Below are positions 1-8,762 of a stretch of 11,354 bases of DNA, piece after piece. Position 1 is the first letter of the stretch. Each line of letters begins with the position of its first letter. The notes below the pieces were generated by a model. That model was given only the letters and a program-made list of their open reading frames with translations. It made no database searches and was not told where the DNA came from. The translations under genes and the position numbers were made by a program. This stretch comes from Auxenochlorella pyrenoidosa (lineage: Eukaryota > Chlorophyta > Trebouxiophyceae > Chlorellales > Chlorellaceae): positions 1,692,013 through 1,703,366 of the forward strand of contig KQ482003.1 of NCBI GenBank assembly GCA_001430745.1. The letters run 5' to 3'.

Positions 1-1277
1 GCTGTGGCTCAACACCAACGACCACATCATGTACAAGCTTGCCTGTGAGGGAGTTAGGAAGTGCAGGGTTAGGAGAGCAGGCAGCTGAGTGGATCTGTTG
101 CCGCCGCTGCTGCTGCCGCAGCTGTCCCCGGAATGTGTGCTGTGCACTGGAATGCCTGGCACCGGAACCCTACAAAAATGCTGCTCATGAGGCCTTGGCT
201 TCGCCTCTGATCCTCCCCCGCCTGCCAGATGGCGACAAGGACACATTCCGCGCTGCTTTCTTCCTAGCTGGCAGCTTGCGAGACTTTTACCAATTGGAGT
301 ACCCGCTGGGGCTGATGCTGCAGGCGAAGGAGGTGTGTGCGCTGTTTGATTGGAAGCTTGGCCAAGGCGAGCTCATGCTGCCTTGCCCCGCCCGGGTGCC
401 CAAAAGGTGGTCTGGGCATGTTTCACGTCCTGAATGTTTGCACCTCCCTGGGTATGCAGGGCGGCTTCTGGAATCGCGGCTACCTGCAGCCCCACCCCAA
501 CGGCTCTGCCATGTTTGTGCACCGTGTGGGCACCGCAAAGTTTGAGCTGGGCAGCGACGACCCCAAGCCCATCACCCACGTCACCGTGCCCTCCTGCAAC
601 TACTTTGGGGAGAAGGTGGGTTGCCAGATGTGCAGCGATGCAAGCCTGAATGGACAATGCCGTCCACAAGTGACGCTTGCAACACAGCGCGCGCACACAC
701 TGCATAGGCAGCATGCTGCCCACCTAATTGCCTGCCTTGCCCAGCAGACTGGCCTGGGGGATCTGCAGGTCAGCTGCCTAGCTGTCAAAACCTGGTCGTG
801 CCCCTTTTGCTGCCCAGGGCTTCATCGAGGAGCTCATCCCAAGGGGGCACTTCCAGGCCAGCGCGTTCAAGGCGGGCAGCCCCGAGGCCTGCCCCTACTC
901 GATGCACACCCTGTATGACGCAGCAAGGCGCTGCGGCGTGTACGACTGGAGCAGCGCAGAGGGTGGGCAGCAGCTACCTGTGTTTGAGGTGAGGTAGAGG
1001 CGCGGGCCCGCAGTGGGCTGGGCAGTGCAGCAACCTGGCGGCTGGCTGCCTGCCGCCTGTCCGCCTGCCCACCCGTCTGCCTGCCCACCTACCCGGCCGA
1101 GCTGATATACAGGCAAATTTTGGACGACTGCCCGTGCAGATTCCCAGGGAGGATCACGTTGGGGCCACGATACGGGCAGCTGCGAGTGCCTTCAGCCTGC
1201 TGCAGCATGAATTGAGCCGCCGAGGGGAGGGGTCGCTGCTCTTCAGGGCAGGGCAGCAGTCAACTGTCGACCCTTGA
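1..1277 (+). CDS. GT71 (MNN1-type) alpha-mannosyltransferase, copy 1, 3' part only
   Basis: Probable Golgi alpha-mannosyltransferase (Mannosyl_trans3 family, GT71), which would transfer mannose from GDP-mannose to a glycan. Visible exons are 1-44 (partial), 229-332, 460-615, 818-988 and 1140-1277, ending in TGA. All introns are GT-AG (donors gtgagg, gtgtgt, gtgggt, gtgagg), and together they give about 203 residues without a stop. The first splice makes the family motif YGDKDTF (codon t at 44 joined to at at 229). The three complete internal exons have exactly the lengths (104, 156, 171 nt) and phases of copy 2 downstream, so the models support each other. Protein differences from copy 2 are 4/34, 2/52 and 18/57 in successive exons, and the C-terminal tail is unalignable. 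The N-terminus, anchor and DxD motif lie outside the window, so whether the gene is intact cannot be judged. No frameshift or stop is seen in the visible part. Substrate and linkage are unknown. Confidence 0.87.
45..228 (+). other. Copy 1 intron with conserved 3' half
   Basis: GT-AG intron (donor gtgagg at 45, acceptor ccag ending 228). Positions 129-228 align without gaps to 4243-4342 in the matching intron of copy 2, with 85 of 100 bases identical by my count. That equals the identity of the adjacent exon (90 of 104). The next intron, 333-459, does not align with its counterpart. Retention of this intron would hit a stop in the reading frame entering it. Confidence 0.8.
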
Positions 1278-1628
1278 CCAGCCATTGAATATTCCTTTTC
1301 TTGAATACCGATTCCTCAGGCAAGCCCCACAAAGTTTGGGGTGGGGAGATGGATGCCAACAGTGTTGACCGGGGAGATGGATGCTCACTGCCCGCACTGG
1401 GCCGAATTCGGTTGAGGGCGGTTGGCATGTCGCCCGGTAAACACGCCTTTCTGTCCGAGGAAGCTGTAGGGATAGTGAGGATCGTAAGGCCAGTCGACAG
1501 AGTGATAATGAAGGGCAGCGAGACTGGACTCGCCTGAAATGTTGAGTGCGTCACAGGGCGGCGCGCTGCCGGCGCTGCCAACAAGGGTATTGGCTTGGCG
1601 TGTGGGTTTGCCCCAACTCGATCCTGCT

Positions 1629-1633
1629 TGTAA
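1629..1633 (+). terminator. Candidate TGTAA poly(A) signal of copy 1
   Basis: TGTAA, the usual green-algal polyadenylation signal, occurs 352 nt after the copy 1 stop. It is the first one I found downstream on this strand. A five-base motif is weak evidence without transcript data. Confidence 0.4.
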
Positions 1634-1819
1634 TTCACTAGTGCACACCCCATCTGTTTGATTTTAGCGGCGGGAGAGGAACGACACCTCCCGCTTGAAG
1701 CGCCTCCACAGCTCCAAAACGCGGTGGTCTCAGGAATCGGTTGACTGGTGGGTACTAGGCTGCTGCTCAGGTGCCGGTTGTGCGGGCAAAGGGCCGTGAG
1801 GACTCTGAAGACCAAGCGA

Positions 1820-1841
1820 CTGCCTCCGACTTCGGAGGCAG
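1820..1841. repeat. Perfect inverted repeat (hairpin)
   Basis: The left arm ctgcctccga (1820-1829) is the exact reverse complement of the right arm tcggaggcag (1832-1841), with a two-base centre. It lies about 220 nt upstream of the copy 2 start codon. It could be a palindromic factor-binding site, a 5' UTR hairpin if transcribed, or chance. Confidence 0.6.
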
Positions 1842-2063
1842 ACTTTTCTGGGTCGTGCGCTTAGCACACTGCAAGGCGCACTGATCTGTACCTTCTGCGC
1901 CACGCATTACCCCGAGGACTCCAGCCGGCCTGGCCCTGCCGCCGCCGCTGCCGCCGCCCCCGCCTCCCGTCGTTGGTTGCACACCCGCGCCACGCCCGGT
2001 GCCACCATTTACCCATGCAGCGCTGTGGTGTAGGAGCCTTCCGCGCTGCAGCCGCTGGGCGCC

Positions 2064-5000
2064 ATGGGCGCGGCGCGCGTGCGCAACGTGGCGCAGCGGC
2101 CCACCATGCGTGCTGCCATGATGGCCATGGTGGGCGCGCTGGCGGTGCTGGCGGTGCAGTCGGCGCTGCCCGCTGGCGCACCGGGCGAGCTGCTGGCCAG
2201 CGTGGGCATCCCCATGCCCGCCGTGCTGCTGGCCAGCGCGGGCGCGGCGGCGGTGCGGGCGGGGGAGGGCCTGGAGGAGCTGGGCCTTGCCCGCCAGGTG
2301 TTTGCCGACTTTGTGGGCAGGCACAGGGGGCAGCTGGAGCTGCTGTGGCAGGGCCACACCGAGGGCATCCGGGAGCGCGGCATCGTGGTCGCGGCCGGCA
2401 AGCCGGGCACGCTGGCCAACACCTTTGCCAGCCTGTATGTGCTGCGGCACACGCTCAAGTCAGACCTGCCGGTGACCATCATGTGAGGGGGGGGGGGGGG
2501 GCGAGGTGATCAGCTGGGGACTTGCAAGCAAGGGGGCCAGGGCAGAGCAGGGCCCGGGATTGCCATCGCGGTCGCCGTGGACGCCAGTTTCTAGCGGCAG
2601 ATGGGCAGGCACCGGGCAGCCTGGGCGTCGTGGTGAAGCCACCGCTGCCCGCCTCGTTGTGGTTCGTGCCCCTTGGCCGCCCTCCCTTGTTCCTTCGCTC
2701 GTGACCTGCTGGTCCTACTGCGCTCCCCCTCCCCTGCAGGTACTGGGGGCGCGTGGCGGGCGATGTGCCCACCGACGAGACCGTTGCGTTCATGAAGGTG
2801 AGGGAGCGCACACCGGCGCGTCGCCCGTCAGCATGCCGCTTGTGAGCTTGGCTGCACTTCAGCACGCCAGCGGCCGCTCCTACAGCAGTTGGCCCTGCCC
2901 AAGGCTTCTGCTTCTCCTGCCTGTGGTGTAACCCGGCCAGCCCATGCCCACCATCTGTGCCCCTCCCCCCTCCAGGAGCATATCCCTGACCTTCACTTTG
3001 TGGACGCCAGCACCCTGCCCTGGCCCGCCTGGCACCGCCCCCTGTCCAAGGACCTGGCCTCCTGGAAGCAGATGGACGGGTGGGTGCCAGGCTTTTGGAG
3101 GCAGGGAAACTGCCTTTCCGGGGGCCTGGAGTGTGTGGACAGGATGGCTGGTTGCTGGGCGGCGCATCGCTGGGCAGAGTGGGCAGGTTCATTGGCCAGG
3201 TCTGTGGGTTGACTTGGGATGGGGTTACAGTAAGGGTCAGTGAAAGTGCAGTGCTGGGGCAGCGGATGCCACCCGCCACCCGCCATCTGCGTCCGCCCCA
3301 CCGATGGGTGCGACCGGAAAATCAGAGGGATTGCTGCAGAGGTGGAAGCAGGCAACTGCCGGGCAGCCCAGTGACAGCCAGGGCGCCACGTCCGCGTCCA
3401 CCCCTTGCACCCCTGCCCTCCCTGCCCTGCAGCTGGAAGTTCAAGGCGTTTGTGCTCTACGCCGCGCCCTATAAGCATGTGAGTACCGCTGCCGCTGTCC
3501 GCGAGGACGGCAAAGCTGGCGCGCCTTGTGGCCGGCACGCCTCTATTGCCATGCCTGCGTGCGCGGTCCTCCTCGTGTCGCCGCTCCCCTCCCGTCTCTG
3601 CCTTTTCAACCTAAAAGCACACCTCCCCACCCCCTGGCCTCTCCCCACAGGCCATGTTCCTGGACAGCGACGCCACCGCAGCCATGGACCCTGCCATCCT
3701 GTTTGACCACCCCATGTTCCACAGCGCGGGCAGCATGTTCTGGCAGGAGCTGTGGTGAGGGCCTTGCCGGCGCCCCTGCCTTGTGCTCTGGGGGGCGTCT
3801 GGGCCGGCTAGAGCCTGCTGCTCTTCTCTGCTGGCAGGACCTGCAGAAGCGGAGTGTGGGACTAAGGGCGGGTGAAAGGGCGCCTGGTTGAGGCGTGGAA
3901 GCAAGAGCTGCGAGGGCTGGCGACGCAATTGAGCTTTGCTTTGCTGGCAACACTGCGCGACGAGGGCCGCCCCCCCCCCCCCCTCTTGGGCCCAGGTGCG
4001 GCGACTGCGACCTGTTCCGCCAGCTGGGCATGCCCAGCATTGGGCGGGAGCGGCAGACGGAGAGCGGCATCATCCTGGTGGACCGCCAGCGCCACTGGCT
4101 GATGCTGGAGTGGGCTCTGTGGCTCAACACCAACGACCACATCACGTACAAGCTTGCCTGTGAGGGGGAGCTCGAGCAGAATGGCAGGCTTGAACGGGTG
4201 GGCTACGGAGAGGAGCTGCTGCCGCTGCTGCCGCTGCTGTCCCGGAATGCGTGAAGTGCAGTGGAATGCCTGGCACAGGCACCCTACGGAAATGCCGCTC
4301 ACCAGGACCTGGCTTCGTCTCTGATCCTCCCTCGCCTGCCAGATGGCGACAAGGACACATTCCGAGCCGCGTTCTTCCTGGCCGGCACTCTCTCTGACTT
4401 TTACCAAGTGGAGTACCCGCTGGGGCTGATGCTGCAGGAGAAGGAGGTGGGTGCAGGCTTGCAGATGATGTGGTCTTGTGGCGGGCGGCTGCCAGCAAGG
4501 CTGCTGTGTGGGGTCCTGCCCGACGAGATCACAGGTCCTGCCCGCCTCAGCACCTTGACGCATCTCTGCGTTGCTTGGCCTGCAGGGTGGCTTCTGGAAC
4601 CGCGGCTACCTGCAGCCCCACCCCAACGGCTCTGCCATGTTTGTGCACCGTGTGGCAGCAGCCAAGTTTGAGCTGGGCAGCGACGACCCCAAGCCCATCA
4701 CCCATGTCACCGTGCCCTCCTGCAACTACTTTGGGGAGAAGGTGGGTGGGTGCAGAAAAGAAGCGGTGCTCGTGGCGAGTGCTAAAATTTGGAGCCAGTG
4801 CCAACCTTTTCTGCGCATCGCATTTGGCTTGGCCTCTAGAAGTGAAGTTGCCATACTTACCGAAGGCGTGGCGCCCTGAGTGCGCTGGCAGCTGTGCGCA
4901 CCTCCGCCTGTATGCAGCGCCTCAGCTGCATGCAGCACTGCCGACCTCCCTTGACACCGCCCGCCCGCAGGGCTGGAACTCGGAGCTCATCGCTCGCGAC

Positions 5001-5480
5001 CACTTCCAGGACAAGGTGTTTGTAGAGAGCGCTGCCAGCACGTGCCCCTACTCCATGCACACGCTGTACGACGCGGCCAGGCGGTGCGGCAAGTACGACT
5101 GGGTCGAGGCCGAGGGCGGCCAGCAGCTGCCGGTGTTCGAGGTGAGGAGGCGCGCGGGGGGGCGTATTTTGCTGCAAAGCCTGCGCAGTTTGTCTGTCCA
5201 CCCAGCCTACCTCAGCGTACGTTCCCCTGCCTGCCTGCCGCCTTTGCACCCTGTCATGCGCTTGCTGGCGTGCGCTTCCTGTCTGCCAGCCCGCTTGTGC
5301 GCCATCCCGACAGGCCAGCACCCTCGCTGCGCACCTGCCTGCCCGCAGATTTCGCGGCAGGGGCACGTGGGGCGCGCGATATCTGGGGCAGCGGAGGCGT
5401 TCCTCCTGCTCAGAGCCGAGATGGAGGAGCGAGGGGACGACTCCTTGCTGTTCCAGCTGGCTTCCAAACCCAAACCATAG
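2064..5480 (+). CDS. GT71 (MNN1-type) alpha-mannosyltransferase, copy 2, complete
   Basis: Complete gene for a probable Golgi alpha-mannosyltransferase (Mannosyl_trans3, GT71), 485 aa. Exons: 2064-2482, 2740-2797, 2976-3079, 3433-3478, 3651-3754, 3996-4159, 4343-4446, 4586-4741, 4971-5141, 5349-5480 (TAG). All introns are GT-AG and phases close. The start is the first ATG after an in-frame TAG at 2031, in a gccATGG context. About residues 15-35 form one hydrophobic segment after a basic tail, a type II signal anchor. The MFLDSD stretch carries the metal/nucleotide-sugar DxD motif (D214-S-D216). QTESG (264-268) and YGDKDTF (299-305) are family motifs, and the C-terminal part has a conserved CPYSMHTLYDAARRCG block. 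Length is in the normal range for MNN1-like enzymes. It follows copy 1 in tandem and is convergent with the methyltransferase gene. The least certain join is exon 5 to 6, which spans a 241-nt intron with another possible acceptor. Acceptor substrate and linkage (alpha-1,2 or 1,3) are unknown. Confidence 0.9.
2487..2501 (+). repeat. G15 homopolymer immediately after a 5' splice site
   Basis: Fifteen G residues begin four bases after the GT donor at 2483 in intron 1 of copy 2. The tract could form a G-quadruplex in DNA or pre-mRNA and is a likely length-variable site and sequencing-error site. Confidence 0.85.
3970..3983 (+). repeat. C14 homopolymer in the polypyrimidine tract of copy 2 intron 5
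   Basis: Fourteen C residues lie just upstream of the acceptor ag at 3994-3995. They probably act as an extreme polypyrimidine tract. The opposite strand is poly-G. Confidence 0.8.
4160..4342 (+). other. Copy 2 intron with conserved 3' half and in-frame alternative acceptor
   Basis: Matches the copy 1 intron at 45-228. Besides the acceptor ending at 4342, a gtgcag ends at 4261. Using it would add 4262-4342, 81 nt with no stop, inserting 27 residues just before GDKDTF while keeping the frame. The same site in copy 1 reads AC instead of AG (146-147). The main form, giving YGDKDTF, fits the family better. Confidence 0.6.
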
Positions 5481-5674
5481 TGAGCGCTCTGACCACGATG
5501 CCCTCCCTTGTACATTTGTGCAACCTGCAACCTGCCTCTGCCTGAACCTCAATTCATTTCGGTCCTGATACCCAGCCCCGCATTCCATTTTCCATTCTAA
5601 ATGCATGCGCACAGACAAAGAGACACATGCGAGTGGCTGCCAAACTCTCTGCCACCTGCCTCGGCATGCCCGGC

Positions 5675-5679
5675 TGTAA
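5675..5679 (+). terminator. Candidate TGTAA poly(A) signal of copy 2
   Basis: TGTAA lies 195 nt after the copy 2 stop and 87 nt before the convergent methyltransferase stop codon. I found no TGTAA on the minus strand between the two stops, so the methyltransferase transcript may end with a variant signal or run into copy 2. Confidence 0.45.
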
Positions 5680-5765
5680 TGAAAGCGAGAGACGTGCCCA
5701 GGAAGGCTGGCAGTGGTGATGGCGTGGTGTGCCACGCTGTGCCGCAGCCTGCCAGGCGGGCGAGC

Positions 5766-7163
5766 TCAGGTGCACCCGGGGCAGGCCTGCGGGAAGGCGC
5801 AGCGCAGCCGCATAGCCGCATAGTCCTGCCTGCTGAGCTGCTCCGCCGAGTAGAGCAGCATGAACTTGGGGGGCCCCGGGGCGGAGGCCTCGTGGAACGC
5901 TGCTAGCGGGGGGCCCAGGCTGTAGGGGTGCAGCCTCAGGTTGATGTCAAAGTGGGCGCCGTCCTGGATGGCCACGTTCTGGGTGGAGTTGTACGAGCCG
6001 ATCAGCAGGTAGCGCGCCCCCGAGCCGGCCAGGTTGCGCAGCGCCGCCACGCCCCTGGCGCAGCTCAGGTGCTGCAGCGCGTCGCGTGTGTGGACGAGGT
6101 CGTAGCCGCGCGGCAGCGGCTGAGCCGACAGGTCAAAGGTGTCAAACCGCCAGCGGCGCTGGGCCGCAAAGGCCCGCTTGTTCTGGGCCACCACGCTGGC
6201 GGCAATGTCCAGCCCGAGGTAGCGGAACCTGGGGCGAGCCGCCTGCACCCGCTCCAGCAGCAGGGGCATCCAGGCCATGGCTGCGGCGGGGTGGATGGGA
6301 CAGAAGGGAGAGTGATGTGGGGCCTGGGCTTACGTCCCACAGCCTGTGAGCAGCAGCCCTGCCAATCCGGGCGATACCGCCTGGCATCAGGCGGGGCGTT
6401 CGCTTTGGCTCGTTTGGCAGCTCAGATGGTCAGCTCGTCCCGCTCTTACACAGGGCACATGTAAACAGGCACCGGATCTGACGTTGAGGGCATGGCACGC
6501 CAGGGGGCGCACCTCCGCAGGGCACATCGATCATGGAGTTGACGTCCAGGGCGGCGATGGCTTCGTACAGAATCTCGCGAATGGACACGGTGGCGTTGTC
6601 GGTGGAGCCAGGGCCGCTGCCATTGCCCTCCAAGCCCCAGCCACCGTCTGCAACCAGCAGGGCAAAGACTGAGGTTGACCAGTGTAAGGGTGGAGGGAAG
6701 CTTGCAAGGGCACGCTGTGCACTCTTACAGACCATCTGCTGAGCTGCTCGCCACTCACACTGGTAAATCTCCTCAAACTTGTGCTGCAGCTCTTCGCTTG
6801 CTGCCCCCTGGATTTCATCACCACGGAGGATCGACTTGGCCTGCACCAGATTTGAGACGGCTCTGTGATGCATGACGTGTCACACAGAATCAACATAGCC
6901 TGCCAGAGGTATGCTGAGCCAGACACATGACGTGGGCAAGCTGAGCTTTGCGAGCTGGCTTCTCCGCAGCTCACTGCCGATATCAAACAGCATGCAATCA
7001 GGGGGAGGGCAGCAGATTGCGCGGCGCTCACCGCTGAGCAGGCGCCCTCCCCGCTTGAGCAGTGCAGCGAGGAGGCCAGCAGGAGCAGGAGGGTGGCGCC
7101 GCCAGCTGCAGCCAGGCACCATGCCCGCCTGGCGCGGCAGGTCCGCTTCCCAATCGCCTGCAT
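5766..7163 (-). CDS. Membrane-anchored class I SAM-dependent methyltransferase, probable glycan methyltransferase
   Basis: Four exons in transcription order: 7163-7032, 6840-6759, 6647-6513, 6280-5766 (TGA), all GT-AG, giving 287 aa. The start is the first ATG after an in-frame TAG four codons upstream (7173-7175). Residues 6-16 are basic, and about 16-34 are hydrophobic with a leucine run, a signal anchor. The splice at 6759/6647 creates FEEIYQYGGWG, followed by SGPGS (82-86), typical of a methyltransferase group often found with polysaccharide genes. Motif I is MIDVPCG (110-116), D141 ends the second SAM-binding strand (YLGLD), and YDLVHTRDALQHL (176-188) matches motif IV. Possible N-glycosylation sites at N80, N89 and N214 fit a lumenal domain. 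I infer O-methylation of a Golgi glycan; the target is not visible. The exon 1/2 acceptor is the least certain join: an in-frame TGA shortly upstream of exon 2 limits the options, and gtgcag at 6841 keeps phase. Confidence 0.8.
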
Positions 7164-7508
7164 GTATCGTTTCTACCCTGCAGCAGACACAGGCAGGCGG
7201 GATAGAGTCTTGGGCTAGGAGAAGTCAGAGGCAGAGGATGGCACCCTGCCTGCTGATGCCGACAGGCCCGCCAGGCGGCGCTGGCGGTGGCGGTGGACAG
7301 ACCCCACTCAGTGCTGCCAGCCTGCACTTGATCTCTTCAAGGCAGCCGGGCCAAGTCGCAGACTAGCGGTCACCTACGCTCTTCGTTCACCTGCTGCTGC
7401 GGGTCACGGCACGAGTGCTCCGGCTCGACTATTGTCGGGCTGCAGGTCTGCAAAAAACTTTGCGAAGCAACCCGCACCAGGAAGCACGAGCGAAGGGAGG
7501 GAGTTGCC

Positions 7509-7542
7509 CAGCACCTACTAGGCTAGTAGCTGGCGGGTGCTG
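7509..7542. repeat. Two-tier imperfect hairpin
   Basis: Outer arms cagcac (7509-7514) and gtgctg (7537-7542) enclose inner arms ctacta (7515-7520) and tagtag (7524-7529). Function unknown; it may be chance. Confidence 0.35.
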
Positions 7543-8736
7543 CCAGCACAGCCCCTTCCTCTCCCACACACATGATATCCAGGTTTGAGGTGCTGCTGCA
7601 TACCCTCAGAGCATGCACATCCGGCAATCATTGGCACTGGATCTGGGCAGAAAACAGCTTGCTTTTGCCTGTGCCCGTGCAGCAGCTGCCCAGGGCCCTG
7701 CGGCAGCACTGGGCAGGACGGCAGCGTGCAGTCTGCTGCTTTGCACCACCCAAGCCCACCTTGGCCCAGCTGCACCCCCTGTCATCCCCTGCGTTTGGCA
7801 GCCACATCAACATGGAAAGGCACGACTGCCACGGCGCCACCCACCAGCCCCGATGCCGCTCACAACCCTGTGCAGCCAATGTCAACGCCCCGTGCAGCCC
7901 TGGCAGCCAACGTCAATGCAAGCAGCAGCTGCCTGCTGGCTACGCCTGCGCACAATGGGCAAGCGTATGGATCGGTTCGACGTAACAATGCCGTGGCTTG
8001 AGCGTCTGGCCTCTGCCTTCTGCTCGCTGGGATGTGAGCAGATCGCACCGTTGGTCAAGCTGCCCCCCTTTCCCCACCATACTTGAATGGCGTCAACAGT
8101 TTGCGGCAGCTTGGTGAGGTATCTTGCCACCATACAGCTCGGGACAACGATTCGTCTTTCTGAGCGCCCTGCCTGCTCTGCCGGTTTGTCATACATACAG
8201 CCTTGAGCAGCGTTCCGGCATTGCGGTGGCGCACCAGGAAGTGCTGAGCAGGGCACACATGCTGCGGCAGAAGGGCAGGTGGTAGAATGTCCTCATATGC
8301 TACATCAGCGAGCCATAACATAAACAAGACTTGCAAAGGTCATTTGGAATCCATACGAGTGCGATGGGCCATGTTGGTCCCGCGGTGTCGGGCACTGGTC
8401 TTCCAGGGCGGGGCCGCTCCAGCGCAGCGTCATGTGGTTTGAATGGACCTGCCCTGAAGTGGCGAGCATGCCAGACGCGGTCAATTCCTCTCCTTCACTC
8501 ATCATCAGCCTCTGCTCAGACGTTCTCGCTTCCAGGAGCACCGCGGCTTGGGGTTGAGCGTGTTGCAACTGCCGCGCGCTGGCGAGCTCCTGGTGAGGTG
8601 CACGTCGATTGGCAGGCACAGGACACCGCAGCTTGAACAAGGGACCAGCGCAACTTCCTGGCCGCCGCACTCCCGTCGCCCTGCAGGCCTGGGCTGCAAG
8701 TCGGTGCGAACCAGGGCTGATCGATCGACGCGTGGC

Positions 8737-8754
8737 ATGGAAGAAGACTGCTGA
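8737..8754 (+). promoter_or_regulatory. Five-codon upstream ORF before the GT14 start
   Basis: ATG GAA GAA GAC TGC TGA ends eight bases before the GT14 start codon at 8763, in a different frame, with a G at +4 (catgg). If the transcript begins upstream, ribosomes would meet this uORF first. The transcription start is not known. Confidence 0.4.
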
Positions 8755-8762
8755 GGGCCGCT

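Larger units (their letters stand above)
1278..2063. other. Intergenic: copy 1 3' UTR and copy 2 upstream region
   Basis: No gene supported. The first about 350 nt is probably the 3' UTR of copy 1, ending near a TGTAA at 1629. A 14-bp direct repeat, ggggagatggatgc, sits at 1343-1356 and 1371-1384. The rest should hold the copy 2 promoter and 5' UTR. It contains a perfect hairpin at 1820-1841 and no recognisable TATA box. An in-frame TAG at 2031 precedes the copy 2 start. Minus-strand open frames here have no recognisable domain. Confidence 0.6.
7164..8762. other. 1.6-kb divergent intergenic region
   Basis: Lies between the methyltransferase (minus) and GT14 (plus) starts, so it should hold both promoters and 5' UTRs. 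Several open frames of 60-160 codons cross 7570-8090 in all three plus frames at once. They reflect low stop density and have no recognisable domain, so I do not call genes. An imperfect 15-bp repeat (cagccaatgtcaacg / cagccaacgtcaatg) is at 7873 and 7904, and a two-tier hairpin is at 7509-7542. A ctgctgcag just upstream of the methyltransferase start, read on the minus strand, could be a 5' UTR acceptor. Confidence 0.55.

Noticed and set aside
1343..1384. 14-bp direct repeat ggggagatggatgc
   Set aside because: Only two copies with no flanking structure; not enough for a mobile element or regulatory call.
1243..1815. 190-codon minus-strand open frame in the intergenic region
   Set aside because: No domain, no clear start context and no paralogue. 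Overlaps the probable 3' UTR of copy 1.
1767..2450. 227-codon minus-strand open frame opposite GT71 exon 1
   Set aside because: Low-complexity antisense shadow with no recognisable domain.
1973..2509. 178-codon plus-strand open frame overlapping GT71 exon 1 in another frame
   Set aside because: Ala/Gly/Arg-rich shadow frame of a GC-rich exon. The 2064 frame has the anchor and joins the conserved domain.
2479..3279. 266-codon minus-strand open frame
   Set aside because: Crosses exons and introns of GT71 copy 2; composition is shadow-like, with no motif.
3838..3855. Possible 18-nt microexon in intron 5 of GT71 copy 2
   Set aside because: Acceptor ctggcag and phase fit, adding six codons, but the donor gtggga is weak and copy 1 does not cover this part. 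The direct join is simpler; RNA-seq reads would decide.
4857..5735. 292-codon minus-strand open frame
   Set aside because: Antisense to conserved GT71 exons 9 and 10; no domain seen.
7873..7918. Imperfect 15-bp repeat pair
   Set aside because: Two copies with two mismatches; too weak for a tandem array.
7572..8086. Three overlapping plus-strand open frames of 137-157 codons
   Set aside because: All three frames are open together, a sign of low stop density. None has family features or supported splice joins.
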